Assembly: GCF_000444995.1 (NCBI RefSeq)
Contig: NC_022044.1
Span: 1 to 64,000 of the forward strand
Direction of reading: 5' to 3'
DNA from: Paracoccus aminophilus JCM 7686
GTDB lineage: Bacteria > Pseudomonadota > Alphaproteobacteria > Rhodobacterales > Rhodobacteraceae
Length of the DNA: 64,000 nt
Part shown: in pieces, positions 51,199 through 61,396 of the stretch
Layout: the number at the start of each line of letters is the position of its first letter
How positions within the stretch are numbered: position 1 is the stretch's first letter
Notes under the pieces: model-generated
The model's input: only the letters and a program-made list of their open reading frames with translations
Told to the model about the DNA's origin: nothing
Databases searched by the model: none
Made by a program: the position numbers and the translations under genes

Positions 51199-52869
51199 AT
51201 GACCTCCGATATCGAGATTGCCCGCGCCGCCAAGAAACGTCCCATTGTCGAAGTTGCCGCCCGCCTTGGGCTCAGTCCCGAGGATGTGTTGCCCTATGGA
51301 CATGACAAGGCCAAGCTGACCCATGCCGCTTTGGCGCAGATGCAGGACCGCGCCCCGGGCAAGCTGATCCTCGTCACCTCGATCAACCCGACGCCCGCGG
51401 GCGAGGGCAAGACCACGACCACGGTGGGTCTTGGCGATGCGCTGAACCGGATCGGCCGCAAGACGGTGATCTGCCTGCGCGAGCCCAGCCTCGGCCCGAA
51501 TTTCGGGATGAAAGGCGGCGCGGCTGGCGGCGGTTATGCGCAGGTGATCCCGATGGAGGATCTCAACCTGCATTTCACCGGCGATTTTCACGCCATCGGC
51601 AGCACCCATAACCTGCTGTCGGCGATGATCGACAATCACATCCATTGGGGCAATGAGCTCGGTTTCGACATTCGCCGGATCAGCTGGCGTCGGGTGGTCG
51701 ATATGAATGACCGCGCCCTGCGCGATATCACTGTGGCACTCGGCGGCGCGTCGAACGGCTATCCGCGCGAAAGCGGCTTTGACATTTCGGTGGCCTCCGA
51801 GGTCATGGCGATCCTGTGTCTGGCCGAAAACCTTGTCGATCTGCAGGCGCGTCTGGCGCGGATCGTCGTCGGCTATACCCGCGAGCTCAAGCCGATCACC
51901 GCGGCCGATCTTAAGGCCGATGGCGCGATGACGGTGCTGTTGCGCGATGCCTTGCAGCCGAACCTCGCGCAGACCATCGAGAACAACCCGGTTCTGGTCC
52001 ATGGCGGTCCCTTTGCCAATATCGCCCATGGCTGCAACAGCGTCATCGCGACGCGCGCCGGGCTGGCGCTTGGCGATTACGTCGTGACCGAGGCGGGCTT
52101 TGGGGCCGATCTGGGTGCCGAGAAATTTCTCGACATCAAATGCCGCAAATCCGGCCTCGCCCCCGATGCGGTGGTGATTGTCGCGACGATCCGCGCGCTG
52201 AAGATGAACGGCGGCGTCGCCAAGGCCGATCTCGGCGTCGAGGATGTTCCGGCTTTGGTTTTGGGCAGCACCAATCTTGAGCGCCATATCGGCAATATCC
52301 AGAAATTCGGCCTGCCGGTCGTGGTGGCGATCAACCATTTCGCGACCGATACCGCCGAAGAGCTGGCCGCGCTGACCGGCATCTGCGAGGGGCTAGGCGT
52401 CAAGGCGATCCTCTGCCGACACTGGGCGGAAGGTGGGGCCGGGGCCGAGGAGCTGGCGCGTGCCGTGGTCGCGATGACCGAAGAGGGCGAGGCCGCGCTC
52501 AAGCTGCTTTATGCCGATGAGCTGCCGCTTTGGGAAAAGATCCAGACGATCTCGCGCGAGATCTATGGTGCCGCGCGCGCCGAGGCTCCGGCGCGGATCA
52601 TGGCCCAGCTCAGCCAATGGCAGAAAGAGGGCTATGGCGATTTTCCGATCTGCATGGCCAAGACCCAATATAGTTTCTCGGCCGATCCTGCATTGCTGGG
52701 CGCGCCCGCAAACCATGTCATCCCGGTGCGCGAGGTGCGTTTGGCAGCCGGAGCGGGCTTCATTGTCGCGATTTGCGGCGATGTGATGACCATGCCGGGC
52801 CTGCCGCGCCATCCCACCGCGCAGCGCATCGGGCTGACGGCGACCGGCGAGATCGACGGGTTGTTTTAG
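51199..52869 (+). CDS. fhs: Formate-tetrahydrofolate ligase
   Basis: 556-aa enzyme making 10-formyltetrahydrofolate from formate, ATP and THF. ATP-binding segment [18 protein letters not shown] near residue 65; [40 protein letters not shown] and [11 protein letters not shown] are family signatures. ATG 51199 follows CAGGAG; the frame opens at 51121 inside the repeat region. It stands alone, without folD nearby, and may serve one-carbon assimilation from formate. Confidence 0.96.
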   Translation: MTSDIEIARAAKKRPIVEVAARLGLSPEDVLPYGHDKAKLTHAALAQMQDRAPGKLILVTSINPTPAGEGKTTTTVGLGDALNRIGRKTVICLREPSLGPNFGMKGGAAGGGYAQVIPMEDLNLHFTGDFHAIGSTHNLLSAMIDNHIHWGNELGFDIRRISWRRVVDMNDRALRDITVALGGASNGYPRESGFDISVASEVMAILCLAENLVDLQARLARIVVGYTRELKPITAADLKADGAMTVLLRDALQPNLAQTIENNPVLVHGGPFANIAHGCNSVIATRAGLALGDYVVTEAGFGADLGAEKFLDIKCRKSGLAPDAVVIVATIRALKMNGGVAKADLGVEDVPALVLGSTNLERHIGNIQKFGLPVVVAINHFATDTAEELAALTGICEGLGVKAILCRHWAEGGAGAEELARAVVAMTEEGEAALKLLYADELPLWEKIQTISREIYGAARAEAPARIMAQLSQWQKEGYGDFPICMAKTQYSFSADPALLGAPANHVIPVREVRLAAGAGFIVAICGDVMTMPGLPRHPTAQRIGLTATGEIDGLF

Positions 52870-52931
52870 GCGGCAACCACGCCTGCCGGTCTGGAGGACG
52901 GCGCAAGACGACGCGCGAGGCTGCGGAGGGG

Positions 52932-52957
52932 ATCGAAACATTCGGAAATGTTTCGAT
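52932..52957. promoter_or_regulatory. Operator-like palindrome upstream of the RND efflux operon
   Basis: ATCGAAACATT (52932-52942) and AATGTTTCGAT (52947-52957) form a perfect inverted repeat with 11-bp arms and a 4-bp spacer, 113 bp before the adaptor gene. The length is typical of TetR-family operators such as those of acrAB-like pumps. No TetR gene is adjacent. Confidence 0.65.
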
Positions 52958-53069
52958 ACACATGATATACAAATTCCCCCTTGGCCTCGCGCGGAAGCTG
53001 GATAAAGTTGCGGCAAGAACAGACCATCTCCGACCGGCCCGCAGCGGCCTTCATCTGGAGGAACCGGCT

Positions 53070-54350
53070 ATGTCTTTCCCGACGTTTCGGGCCGCAGTTT
53101 ATACCTGCTTCACGCTTCTTCTCTTACCTCAGGCCTCGCTCGCACAAGGTGCGCCGGGCCATGAGTTGCCGCCGCAAAAGGTCGGCGTGATCTCGGTCAA
53201 GAAAGAGCGCGTGCCCCAGACCTTCAGTCTGCCGGGCCGTGCGGTCGCCTTTCAGCAGGTGCTGGTCCGGCCAAGGGTCAGCGGCGTGGTGACCGATATT
53301 CTTTATCAGCCGGGCAAGATGGTGAAGGTCGGCGACCCGCTGTTCAAGCTGGATGACGCCTCTTACGTCGCGACGGTTGCCGCTGACAATGCCGCCTTTC
53401 TGTCGGCTGAGGCCAATTTGCCGGTGAAACAAGCGGCGTTTGATCGCGCCAAGGCGCTGCTTGGGCAGGGCTCGACGCAGGTCCAGCTAGAGGCGGCGCA
53501 ATCAGACCTTGCCACGGCGCAGGCAACGCTCGATTCGACCAAGGCTGCGCTCGATTATTCCGAAAAGCAGCTTGCCTGGACCACGATCACCAGCCCGATT
53601 GAGGGCTTTCCCGAAGTGGCGACGGTCTCGGTCGGCGATCTGGTCTCGGCGGCGCAGACCAATGCGATGACCACCATCACCCGGCTGGATCCGATCTATG
53701 TCGATATGCTGGAAACCTCGGCGCGGCTCTTGCAGATTCGCAATGAGATCGACAATGGCACTTTGGCACCGAACCAATCGGTCAATGCCCAGCTCGAGCT
53801 TGAAGACGGGCAGGTCTATAAGGGGCAGGGCAAGCTGGTGGCGCCGTCCGCGATCGTCTCGTCCTCGACCGGCACCTTCAGCGTCCGGTTCCAGTTCGAC
53901 AATCCCAAGCGCATGATTTTGCCCGGGATGTTCGTGCAAGGCACCGCCGATCTTGGCACGACAGATGCGGTTTTGGTGCCGCAGCGCGCGGCGACCCGAT
54001 CAAGCGCGGGCGATCTTACGGCCTTCATCGTCAAGGATGGCAAGGCCGATCTGGTGACCCTGTCGGCGGTCTCGAGCTATAACAACAACTGGGTGGTGAC
54101 GGCCGGTCTGAATGAGGGCGATCAGCTGATCGTCGATGGGCTCAAGATGCTGTCGGCGGGGCAGGCGGTGGCGCCGGAGCCTGCGACGGTGGATGCCGAC
54201 GGTCTCGTCGCGCTGACGCAAAACGCCAATGGCGCGGCCCCGGCCCCGGCATCAACGCCCGCCCCTGCTCCGACAAGCGGCACGGCCCCGGCGGCGGGGG
54301 CAAGCTCTGGCAGTTCCGCGCCTGCGGCCAAGCCGGCTGCGGCGGAGTAA
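53070..54350 (+). CDS. RND efflux periplasmic adaptor (membrane fusion protein)
   Basis: 426-aa HlyD/AcrA-family adaptor. N-terminal signal-like segment (FRAAVYTCFTLLLLPQASLA), lipoyl/barrel parts (FQQVLVRPRVSGVVTDI, DPLFKLDDASYVA), helical hairpin with AQATLDSTKAALDYSEKQLA, and the membrane-proximal region. The last about 40 residues are an Ala/Pro/Ser-rich tail. No lipobox cysteine was seen. ATG 53070 follows GGAGGA; the frame opens upstream at 52773 but overlaps fhs. It is first in the two-gene efflux operon, 6 bp before the pump gene. Confidence 0.92.
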   Translation: MSFPTFRAAVYTCFTLLLLPQASLAQGAPGHELPPQKVGVISVKKERVPQTFSLPGRAVAFQQVLVRPRVSGVVTDILYQPGKMVKVGDPLFKLDDASYVATVAADNAAFLSAEANLPVKQAAFDRAKALLGQGSTQVQLEAAQSDLATAQATLDSTKAALDYSEKQLAWTTITSPIEGFPEVATVSVGDLVSAAQTNAMTTITRLDPIYVDMLETSARLLQIRNEIDNGTLAPNQSVNAQLELEDGQVYKGQGKLVAPSAIVSSSTGTFSVRFQFDNPKRMILPGMFVQGTADLGTTDAVLVPQRAATRSSAGDLTAFIVKDGKADLVTLSAVSSYNNNWVVTAGLNEGDQLIVDGLKMLSAGQAVAPEPATVDADGLVALTQNANGAAPAPASTPAPAPTSGTAPAAGASSGSSAPAAKPAAAE

Positions 54351-54356
54351 CGGATC

Positions 54357-57300
54357 ATGGCACGTTTCTTCATTCACCATCCGGTTTTCGCCTGGGTGCT
54401 GGCGATTATCGTCATGTTGGCGGGCGGCTTCGGGCTGATCAGCCTGCCGGTCGAACAATATCCCGAAATCGCTCCGACCACGGTGCGGATCTCGGCGAGC
54501 TATCCCGGCGCGGACTCCGAAACCGTTCAGAATTCGGTGACGACGGTCATCGAAGACGGCATGACCGGGCTCGATGGGTTAAGCTATATGACCTCGAATT
54601 CGGCATCGGGAAGCGCCTCGGTGTCTCTGGTCTTCGACGATACGATCAATGCCGACATGGCGCAGATCGAGGTGCAGAACAAATTACAGCTCGTGCAGGC
54701 CAAGCTGCCGAATGCGGTGACCTCGCAAGGGGTCTCGGTGACGCGCTCGACCTCGTCGATCCTGATGGTGGGCGCGCTCGTGTCCGAGGATGGGCGCTAT
54801 TCGCAGGTCGAGCTCGGCGATATTCTGGACCGGACGCTGCAAGATCCGGTGCAGCGCACCGAGGGCGTGGGCTCGATCAACGCCTTTTCGACGCCCTATG
54901 CGATGCGCATCTGGCTGAACCCGGAAAAGCTGAACAAATATGGGCTGACGCCGAATGACATCACCTCGGCGATTTCGGTGCAGAACACCAATGTCACCGT
55001 GGGGGCGCTCGGCGGATTGCCGGCGGTCAAGGGGCAACAGATCTCTGTCCCGCTGACGGCGCAATCACAGCTTTCGGGCATCGATGAATTCTCGCGGATC
55101 GTGCTGAAAACGACCGAGGACGGCTCGTCGGTCTATCTGGCCGATGTCGCCCGGATCGAGATCGACGGCCAGAACCTGACCAGCGCCTCGCGCTATAACG
55201 GCCATCCGGCGGCGGGCTTCGGGGTCAACCTGGCGATTGGCGCCAATGCCGTGCAGACCGCGAATGCCGTGCGCGCCACGATTGCCGGGCTGTCGAGCTC
55301 GCTGCCCTCCGGCGTCACCGTGGCCTATCCCTATGACACCTCGCCCTTTGTCGAGAAGTCGATCAACCAAGTTTATCACACGCTGGCCGAGGCGGTGTTT
55401 CTGGTCTTTCTCGTGATCCTCGCCTTCCTGCAAAGCTGGCGGGCGACGCTGATTCCGACGATTGCGGTGCCGGTCGTGCTTTTGGGCACATTCGGCGCGC
55501 TGACGGCTTTTGGCATGTCGATCAACACCTTGTCGATGTTCGCGCTGGTGCTGGCCATCGGGCTTTTGGTCGATGACGCCATCGTTGTCGTCGAAAACGT
55601 CGAGCGCGTCATGGAGGAAGAGGGACTCGACCCGGTCGCGGCGACCGAAAAGAGCATGGGCGAGATCTCGGGCGCGCTGATCGGCATTGTGCTTGTGCTC
55701 TCGGCGGTGTTCTTGCCGATGGCGTTCATGTCGGGCTCGACCGGGGTGATCTATCGCCAGTTCTCGGTCACGATCATTTCGGCGATGGTGCTGTCGCTGT
55801 TCGTCGCGCTGATCCTGACGCCCGCAATGTGCGCAAGCCTGCTCAAGCCAAGCTCGGGCAAACGGCCGATCGCGCCCGCGCGCTGGATCAATGCGACGCT
55901 CTCGGCGATCACGCGCGGCTATATCGGGCTGGTTGGCCGTCTGGTCGCTGTGGCCTCGCTGGTCTTTCTAGTGGTGCTGGCCTTGGGGGCCGCGATCTGG
56001 TTCAGCTATCAAAAGCTGCCGAGCTCTTTCGTGCCGACCGAGGATCGCGGCGTGCTGATGGCGATGGTCCAGCTGCCCGATCAGGCGACCCATGCCCAGA
56101 CCGAGCAAGCAGTCAAATCCATCGAAGACTATATGCTCAAGGAAAGGTCGGATTACGTCGATGCGGTCTTTGCCGCTTTGGGCTTCAGCTTTGGTGGCGC
56201 GGGGCAGAACAATGCGATGCTCTTCATCCGGCTGAAGGATTACGCCGATCGCCCGGGCACGGCGGCGCAGCTGGCCCAAGAGGCGAATATGCATTTCGCG
56301 GGCAATCGGATGGGGCTGATCGTCTTCCTGCAACCGCCCTCGATTCAAGGGCTTGGGACCAGCGCGGGCTTTGACATGTATCTGGTCGACGCCGCCGGCA
56401 ATGGCAATGTGGCGCTGCGGCAGGCTGCGAATGCGCTGGTTCAGCAAGCCTCGCAATCGGGCAAGGTAACCGGGCTGAACGGCAATACGGCGGCGACGCT
56501 GTCGTCGCTTCAGCTCAAGATCGACGTGCAGAAGGCGCAGGCCTTCGGGCTGGGGCTCTCGGACATCAATGCGATGCTCGCCACGGTTTTTGCCGGGAAT
56601 TACGTCAATGACTTCACCCTGAACAACAAGCTGCGTCAGGTCATTGTGCAGGGCGATGCGCAGTTTCGGATGCAGCCCGAGGATATTTTCCGCTGGTTTG
56701 CGCGCAATTCGTCGGGGCAGATGGTGCCATTCGCGGCCTTCATCACGCAGGTCTGGCAGGATATTCCCTCGACGCTTTACCGCTATGGCGGCACGCCCGC
56801 GCTTGAGATCACCGGCAACGCTGTCACCGGCGTCAGCACTGGCGATGCGATGGATGTGATGCAGCAGATCGTCTCGCAATTGCCCGGCAATTACGCGGTG
56901 GCTTGGGTCGGGCTGTCCCTGCAGGAAAAGGTCGCGGGCAGTCAGGAGCCCTTGCTTTACTCGCTCTCGGCGCTGGTTGTGTTCCTGTGCCTCGCCGCGC
57001 TTTACGAAAGCTGGAGCGTGCCGTTCTCGGTCATGCTGGCGGTGCCGGTTGGGGTGCTTGGGGCGATTTTGCTGTCGATCCTCTTCAAGCAATCGAACGA
57101 TGTCTATTTCAAGGTCGGCCTGCTGACGACCATCGGCCTTGCCGCGCGCAACGCGATCCTGATCGTCGAATTCGCCGAGACTTTGCGCAAACAGGGCCAG
57201 CCTTTGGTTGAGGCGACGCTGCACGCCGCCCAGATGCGCCTGCGCCCGATCCTGATGACGACGCTGGCCTTTGCCTTGGGCGTGCTGCCGCTGGCCGTCG

Positions 57301-57467
57301 CCACCGGGGCGGGCGCGCTGGCTCAGAACTCGATCGGTATCGGCGTGCTGGGCGGGATCCTGTTCTCGGTCCTCTTCGGCATCATCATGGTGCCGGTGCT
57401 TTATGTCGCGGTCATCAGCCTTGTCGGGCGGGTCCGTCGCAAGCCGCAGACCCCGGCGGCGAGCTAA
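54357..57467 (+). CDS. RND multidrug efflux pump, AcrB/HAE1 type
   Basis: 1036-aa inner-membrane proton-driven transporter with twelve membrane segments and two large periplasmic loops. The intramembrane proton-relay motif GLLVDDAIVVVENVERVM carries the Asp pair equivalent to AcrB Asp407/408. The N-terminus FFIHHPVFAWVLAIIVMLAG and C-terminal LTTIGLAARNAILIVEFA fit the HAE1 family. An outer-membrane channel gene is not in the operon, so a TolC-like partner must be encoded elsewhere. Expression probably depends on the palindrome upstream of the adaptor. Confidence 0.95.
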   Translation: MARFFIHHPVFAWVLAIIVMLAGGFGLISLPVEQYPEIAPTTVRISASYPGADSETVQNSVTTVIEDGMTGLDGLSYMTSNSASGSASVSLVFDDTINADMAQIEVQNKLQLVQAKLPNAVTSQGVSVTRSTSSILMVGALVSEDGRYSQVELGDILDRTLQDPVQRTEGVGSINAFSTPYAMRIWLNPEKLNKYGLTPNDITSAISVQNTNVTVGALGGLPAVKGQQISVPLTAQSQLSGIDEFSRIVLKTTEDGSSVYLADVARIEIDGQNLTSASRYNGHPAAGFGVNLAIGANAVQTANAVRATIAGLSSSLPSGVTVAYPYDTSPFVEKSINQVYHTLAEAVFLVFLVILAFLQSWRATLIPTIAVPVVLLGTFGALTAFGMSINTLSMFALVLAIGLLVDDAIVVVENVERVMEEEGLDPVAATEKSMGEISGALIGIVLVLSAVFLPMAFMSGSTGVIYRQFSVTIISAMVLSLFVALILTPAMCASLLKPSSGKRPIAPARWINATLSAITRGYIGLVGRLVAVASLVFLVVLALGAAIWFSYQKLPSSFVPTEDRGVLMAMVQLPDQATHAQTEQAVKSIEDYMLKERSDYVDAVFAALGFSFGGAGQNNAMLFIRLKDYADRPGTAAQLAQEANMHFAGNRMGLIVFLQPPSIQGLGTSAGFDMYLVDAAGNGNVALRQAANALVQQASQSGKVTGLNGNTAATLSSLQLKIDVQKAQAFGLGLSDINAMLATVFAGNYVNDFTLNNKLRQVIVQGDAQFRMQPEDIFRWFARNSSGQMVPFAAFITQVWQDIPSTLYRYGGTPALEITGNAVTGVSTGDAMDVMQQIVSQLPGNYAVAWVGLSLQEKVAGSQEPLLYSLSALVVFLCLAALYESWSVPFSVMLAVPVGVLGAILLSILFKQSNDVYFKVGLLTTIGLAARNAILIVEFAETLRKQGQPLVEATLHAAQMRLRPILMTTLAFALGVLPLAVATGAGALAQNSIGIGVLGGILFSVLFGIIMVPVLYVAVISLVGRVRRKPQTPAAS

Positions 57468-57482
57468 GAGGGGCGCGCCTCT
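57467..57482. terminator. Short hairpin between convergent genes
   Basis: AGAGG (57467-57471) pairs with CCTCT (57478-57482) around GGCGCG, between the RND pump (+) and the siderophore ABC ATPase (-). No strong U tract, so termination is only possible. Confidence 0.35.
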
Positions 57483-57488
57483 CTCGGC

Positions 57489-58247
57489 TCAGATGTGATG
57501 CAGGACCAGCGGGCGGCCCTGATGGGTGCCGACCGCGACCGGCACGTCGTAAAGCGTGCTCAGGACGGATTCGGTCAGAACCTCCTGCGGCGTGCCCTCA
57601 GCGAGGATGCGGCCGTCCTTCATCGCCACGATATGATCGGCCCAGGCGGCGGCGTAATTCACCTCATGGATGACGACGACGATGCTTTTGTTTTCCTGCC
57701 GCACCAGCTCATGCAGGCGCTGCATCAGGGCGCGCGAATGGGCGACATCGAGATTGTTCAGCGGTTCGTCGAGCAGCAGCCAGTCGGTTTCCTGCGCGAA
57801 GGTCATTGCCAGAAAGGCGCGCTGCGCCTGCCCGCCCGAGACCTCGTCGAGAAAGCGATTGGCAAGCGGCGTCAGCCCGAAAGTCTCGAGCGCCAAGGCC
57901 ACCCGAGCCCGGTCCTGCGCCGAGGGACGCCCGCGGTGATGTGGCCAGCGCCCGAAGCTGACCAGCTCGGACAACCGCAACCGGCTGGCGATCACGGTTT
58001 GCTGGCTCAGCACCGCCATCTTGAGCGCGAGCGTCTCGGTCGGGGTCGTCTGCAGATCAAGCGCGTCGATCTCGACCCGGCCCGATTGCAGCCGCTCGAG
58101 CCGGGTGATCAGTTTCAACAGCGTGGATTTGCCCGCGCCATTCGGGCCGATCAAGGCGGTCAGCTTGCCGCGTGGCAGCTCGGTCGAGATCTCGCTGAGA
58201 ATTTGTGCCGCACCGATCCGGTAACCGACATCCTGCACCCTGATCAT
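57489..58247 (-). CDS. Siderophore ABC transporter ATPase (FepC-like)
   Basis: 252-aa ATPase of the iron-siderophore importer class. Walker A GPNGAGKSTLL, signature EVSGGQAQRAFLAM, Walker B LLLDEPLNNLD, H-loop VVIHEVNYA. Last gene of the four-gene operon; its start overlaps the end of the preceding permease by 4 bp. The nearest known arrangement is YclNOPQ/CeuBCDE/FatDCEB. Confidence 0.93.
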   Translation of the reverse strand: MIRVQDVGYRIGAAQILSEISTELPRGKLTALIGPNGAGKSTLLKLITRLERLQSGRVEIDALDLQTTPTETLALKMAVLSQQTVIASRLRLSELVSFGRWPHHRGRPSAQDRARVALALETFGLTPLANRFLDEVSGGQAQRAFLAMTFAQETDWLLLDEPLNNLDVAHSRALMQRLHELVRQENKSIVVVIHEVNYAAAWADHIVAMKDGRILAEGTPQEVLTESVLSTLYDVPVAVGTHQGRPLVLHHI

Positions 58248-59203
58248 CTGACGCGCCCCCTGATAAGCAGGTAAAGGAAGAAGAGCCCGCCCGCGAATTC
58301 CACCACCACCGACAAAGTCGCCTGTTGGCCGAGCATCCGCTCGAACAGGAACTGGCCGCCGACAAGGATATTCGCGGCGATCAGCGCGGCGGCGGGCAGC
58401 ATCAGGCGATGGCGCGCGCTGCGCGTCAGCCCATGGGTCAGCCCCGCGACGATCAGGCCGAAGAAGGCCACCGGCCCAACCAGCGCGGTCGAAACCGCGA
58501 CCAGAACCGAGACCAGCGCCAGCGTGCTCACCACCATGCGGTCAAAGCGCAGCCCCAGCGGCAGGGCGACATTGCGCCCAAGCGCCAGCACATCAAGGCG
58601 CGGCCCCAAACGCCAGGCCGCCCCGATCGCCAGCGCCGAAATCAGCGCGGCCCAGGGCAGAATGCCGGGTTTGATCGAGTTGAAGCTGGCAAAGCTGGTC
58701 GATTGGACCACGGCATAGGTGTTCGGATCAATCAGCCGCGACAGAAACCCGCTGAGCGAGCGGAAGAAAACGCCGAGAATGACGCCGGTCAGGATCATCC
58801 GGGGAATGTCGCGCGCGCTTCCGGCCAGAAGCGTGCCGAAAAGCGCGGTTGCGAGCAGGCACAGGACCAGCACCTCGGCCAGAAACTTGACGCTGACCGG
58901 CAGGGTCACGAAGCCCGTCACCCCCAACGTGAAGACCAGCACGGTCTGAAGCAGGACGTAAAGCGAATCGAACCCCATGATCGAAGGCGTCAGCACCCGG
59001 TTCGCGGCCACGGTCTGAAAGAGCATCGTCGCCACCGCCACCGCCGCGCCGACGGTGATGAGGCCGAAGAGTTTGACCATGCGCAGCTTCAGGATGAAGC
59101 TGTTCGCGCTGGCGGGCAGGCCCTGCCACATCCACAGGGCCGAAAGACCTGCCAGTAGCGCGACCAGCAGGAAAAGAAAGCGAAGCTGGCGGCGGTCACA
59201 CAT
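58244..59203 (-). CDS. FecCD-type siderophore permease (second)
   Basis: 319-aa BtuC/FecCD-family inner-membrane permease with nine to ten hydrophobic segments; LTPSIMGFDSLYVLLQTVLVF and LVGPVAFFGLIVAGLTHGL fit the family. It overlaps both neighbours (8 and 4 bp), so the genes are tightly coupled. It forms the channel with the first permease. Confidence 0.92.
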   Translation of the reverse strand: MCDRRQLRFLFLLVALLAGLSALWMWQGLPASANSFILKLRMVKLFGLITVGAAVAVATMLFQTVAANRVLTPSIMGFDSLYVLLQTVLVFTLGVTGFVTLPVSVKFLAEVLVLCLLATALFGTLLAGSARDIPRMILTGVILGVFFRSLSGFLSRLIDPNTYAVVQSTSFASFNSIKPGILPWAALISALAIGAAWRLGPRLDVLALGRNVALPLGLRFDRMVVSTLALVSVLVAVSTALVGPVAFFGLIVAGLTHGLTRSARHRLMLPAAALIAANILVGGQFLFERMLGQQATLSVVVEFAGGLFFLYLLIRGRVR

Positions 59204-60149
59204 GACGTGGCGGGCGATAAAGCAGGATCAGGAAAATGACAGAGCCCAGCACGCCGAGCACAGTTCCGACAGGAATTTCATAGGGATAGCGCAGGACGCG
59301 GCCAAGAATGTCGCAGGCGAGCACAAGGACGGCTCCGGCGGCGGCGACCACGGGCAGGCTCGATTTCAGATCGTCGCCCATGATGCGCGACACGATGTTC
59401 GGGACGACCAGACCGACGAAAGGGACCATGCCGACGGTGACGACGACCATGGCGGTCACGACCGAAACCACGACAAGACCCAGCCGCATCACCGGTTTCG
59501 GGTCGAGACCAAGCCCGCGCGCGACGCCCTCGCCAAGGCCGAGGATCGCGAAGCGGTCGGCGGCGAACCACGAGGCCGCGGCGGCGGCGCCCGCAAACCA
59601 CAGCATTTCGTAACGCCCGGCGACGACGCCCGAGAATTCTCCGGTCATGAGCCAGGTCGAGATATATTGCATGAGATCGGTCTGCCAAGCGATGAAGGTC
59701 ACGACCGAGCCGATCACCCCCGCAAGCACCATGCCCGCGATCGGGACCAGCATAACCTCGCGCACCGGCAAGCGGCGGATGACGGTCATGAAAAGCGCGG
59801 TCCCGGCCATGGCGGCGAGGCTCGCGACCACCATCTTGACCCAGATCGGCGCGCCGGGCGCCCAGATTGTGATGAGCAGCAGCCCCAAGGCGGCGCTTTC
59901 GGCGGTCCCGGTCGAGCTGGGGCCGACGAATTTATTGCGCACGAGCTGCTGCATGACCATGCCCGCCACCGCGAGCGCCGCTCCGGTCAGCACGACCGAA
60001 AGCGTGCGCGGCACGCGCGATTCCAGAAGCAGCATCGTGGCCCAAGGGTCGCTGCCCGCGCGCCACAGATCAAAGCTCGCCGCGCCGATCATCAGCGAGA
60101 TCAGCATGAGACCGGCAAGCAGGATCAGCAGGGCGGACAGCAGACGCAT
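59196..60149 (-). CDS. FecCD-type siderophore permease (first)
   Basis: 317-aa permease of the same family. SRVPRTLSVVLTGAALAVAG, NKFVGPSSTGTAESAALGLL and MVPFVGLVVPNIVSR are the conserved segments. It follows the binding-protein gene by 10 bp and overlaps the second permease gene by 8 bp. Confidence 0.92.
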   Translation of the reverse strand: MRLLSALLILLAGLMLISLMIGAASFDLWRAGSDPWATMLLLESRVPRTLSVVLTGAALAVAGMVMQQLVRNKFVGPSSTGTAESAALGLLLITIWAPGAPIWVKMVVASLAAMAGTALFMTVIRRLPVREVMLVPIAGMVLAGVIGSVVTFIAWQTDLMQYISTWLMTGEFSGVVAGRYEMLWFAGAAAAASWFAADRFAILGLGEGVARGLGLDPKPVMRLGLVVVSVVTAMVVVTVGMVPFVGLVVPNIVSRIMGDDLKSSLPVVAAAGAVLVLACDILGRVLRYPYEIPVGTVLGVLGSVIFLILLYRPPRHV

Positions 60150-60159
60150 GGGCGAGGGC

Positions 60160-61047
60160 TTACTTCGCCAGCGCTTCGGTCATGGCATCCAGCATGATGC
60201 TCATGGCCTGATAACCGCCACCGCCGATATACATTTCGGAGGCCGGCAGATAGACGACATGGCCGTTTTTGAAGGCATTGGTGCCCTCGATCAGCGGCGT
60301 TTTCAGCGTCTCGCCTGCCGATTGGCTTTCCTGACCGACCGCGACGCCGCGATCGAGCACAAAGAGCCAATCCGGGTTTTTCTCGGCGATGAATTCGGGG
60401 CTGATGGCTTCGCCATGGCTGCCCTCGGTCTTGAGATTGGGCGCGGCTTCCGGCAGGCCGGTCACGTCATGGAGCCAGCCAAAGCGCGTGCCCTTGCCAT
60501 AGGCCGACATTTTCGGACCATTGGTCAGGACGACCAGAAGGCTGCCCTTGTCCTTGGCTGCCTCTTGCAGCTTGGCGGTTTTCGCGTCGAGCGCGGCCTT
60601 CATCTCGGCGGCTTTGTCTTCTTTGCCGAAGAGCGCGCCATAGGTTGCGATGCGCGCCTCGGCCTCTTTCATCAGATCCGTGCCGATGGTCATGTCGACA
60701 GCTTTGCCGACCTGCGCGACATCGTCGAATTTCGCAGCCGAGCGGCCGCCGATGATGATGAGATCGGGCGCGAGACCGGCGATGGTTTCAAGATTGGGCT
60801 CAAACAGCGTGCCGACATCGGTCAGGCCGTCGGTTTTCACATAGGACAGATTGACCTTGCCCGGAATGCCGATGATCGGCACTTCCATCGCTTGCAGCGT
60901 ATCGATCGCAGCCACATCCATGACGACGAGCTTTTGCGGAACGGCGCCCAGATCGACAGGGCCACGGGCGGTTTCGATGGTCGGCTCGGCCAGCACGGGC
61001 AAGGCGAACCCGGTGGACATGGCGGCGGCAAGTATGAATCGGCGCAT
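60160..61047 (-). CDS. Siderophore ABC substrate-binding protein (CeuE/FatB-like)
   Basis: 295-aa periplasmic binding protein of the FepB/CeuE type. Signal peptide MRRFILAAAMSTGFALPVLA. Body: LVVMDVAAIDTLQAMEVPII, LAPDLIIIGGRSA, and a central YGALFGKED linker helix region. ATG 61047 has GGAG six bases upstream; the frame extends to 61215 but that part lacks coding character. First gene of the importer operon. No TonB-dependent receptor, siderophore synthesis or reductase gene is in the window. Confidence 0.92.
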   Translation of the reverse strand: MRRFILAAAMSTGFALPVLAEPTIETARGPVDLGAVPQKLVVMDVAAIDTLQAMEVPIIGIPGKVNLSYVKTDGLTDVGTLFEPNLETIAGLAPDLIIIGGRSAAKFDDVAQVGKAVDMTIGTDLMKEAEARIATYGALFGKEDKAAEMKAALDAKTAKLQEAAKDKGSLLVVLTNGPKMSAYGKGTRFGWLHDVTGLPEAAPNLKTEGSHGEAISPEFIAEKNPDWLFVLDRGVAVGQESQSAGETLKTPLIEGTNAFKNGHVVYLPASEMYIGGGGYQAMSIMLDAMTEALAK

Positions 61048-61396
61048 CTGAATCTCCGTCAAACCAATCTGCTCCGCGTCACTTTTGCGACAGGGACGGT
61101 CCCCGGTTAACCGCTGATCCGGGCCACGTCCAGAGTAGGTGACGGTTTTAGTTGGAAAACCCGCGTGACTTTGATCGCGGTGACGGCGCGATCCCGAGCC
61201 AACCTGTCCCCGCAAGACAGGCGTCGCGCTTTCTCAATGGTTCCAGAGTGTTGGTCAGATGCGGCGGCTTGTCGCAGGCGTGCCGAGCCAGCGCGCCGTC
61301 CCCGTCGGCGCGACCATCCGAACAAATTTCGCCGCGACGATTTCACGCAGAAGGCGCGACCGAAGACGCGGGCAAGCCCCGCGCCGCGCATTTGGG
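61048..61396. other. Intergenic region upstream of the siderophore importer
   Basis: 349 bp between the Sel1-repeat gene end and the binding-protein start. An inverted repeat GGTTTT-N6-AAAACC is at 61144-61161, about 100 bp upstream of the start, and could be part of the promoter/operator. No Irr, RirA or Fur consensus was confidently found. Confidence 0.45.

Noticed and set aside
61048..61260. Iron-responsive operator (Irr, RirA or Fur) before the siderophore importer
   Set aside because: The inverted repeat GGTTTT-N6-AAAACC does not match these consensus sites, so no regulator was assigned.
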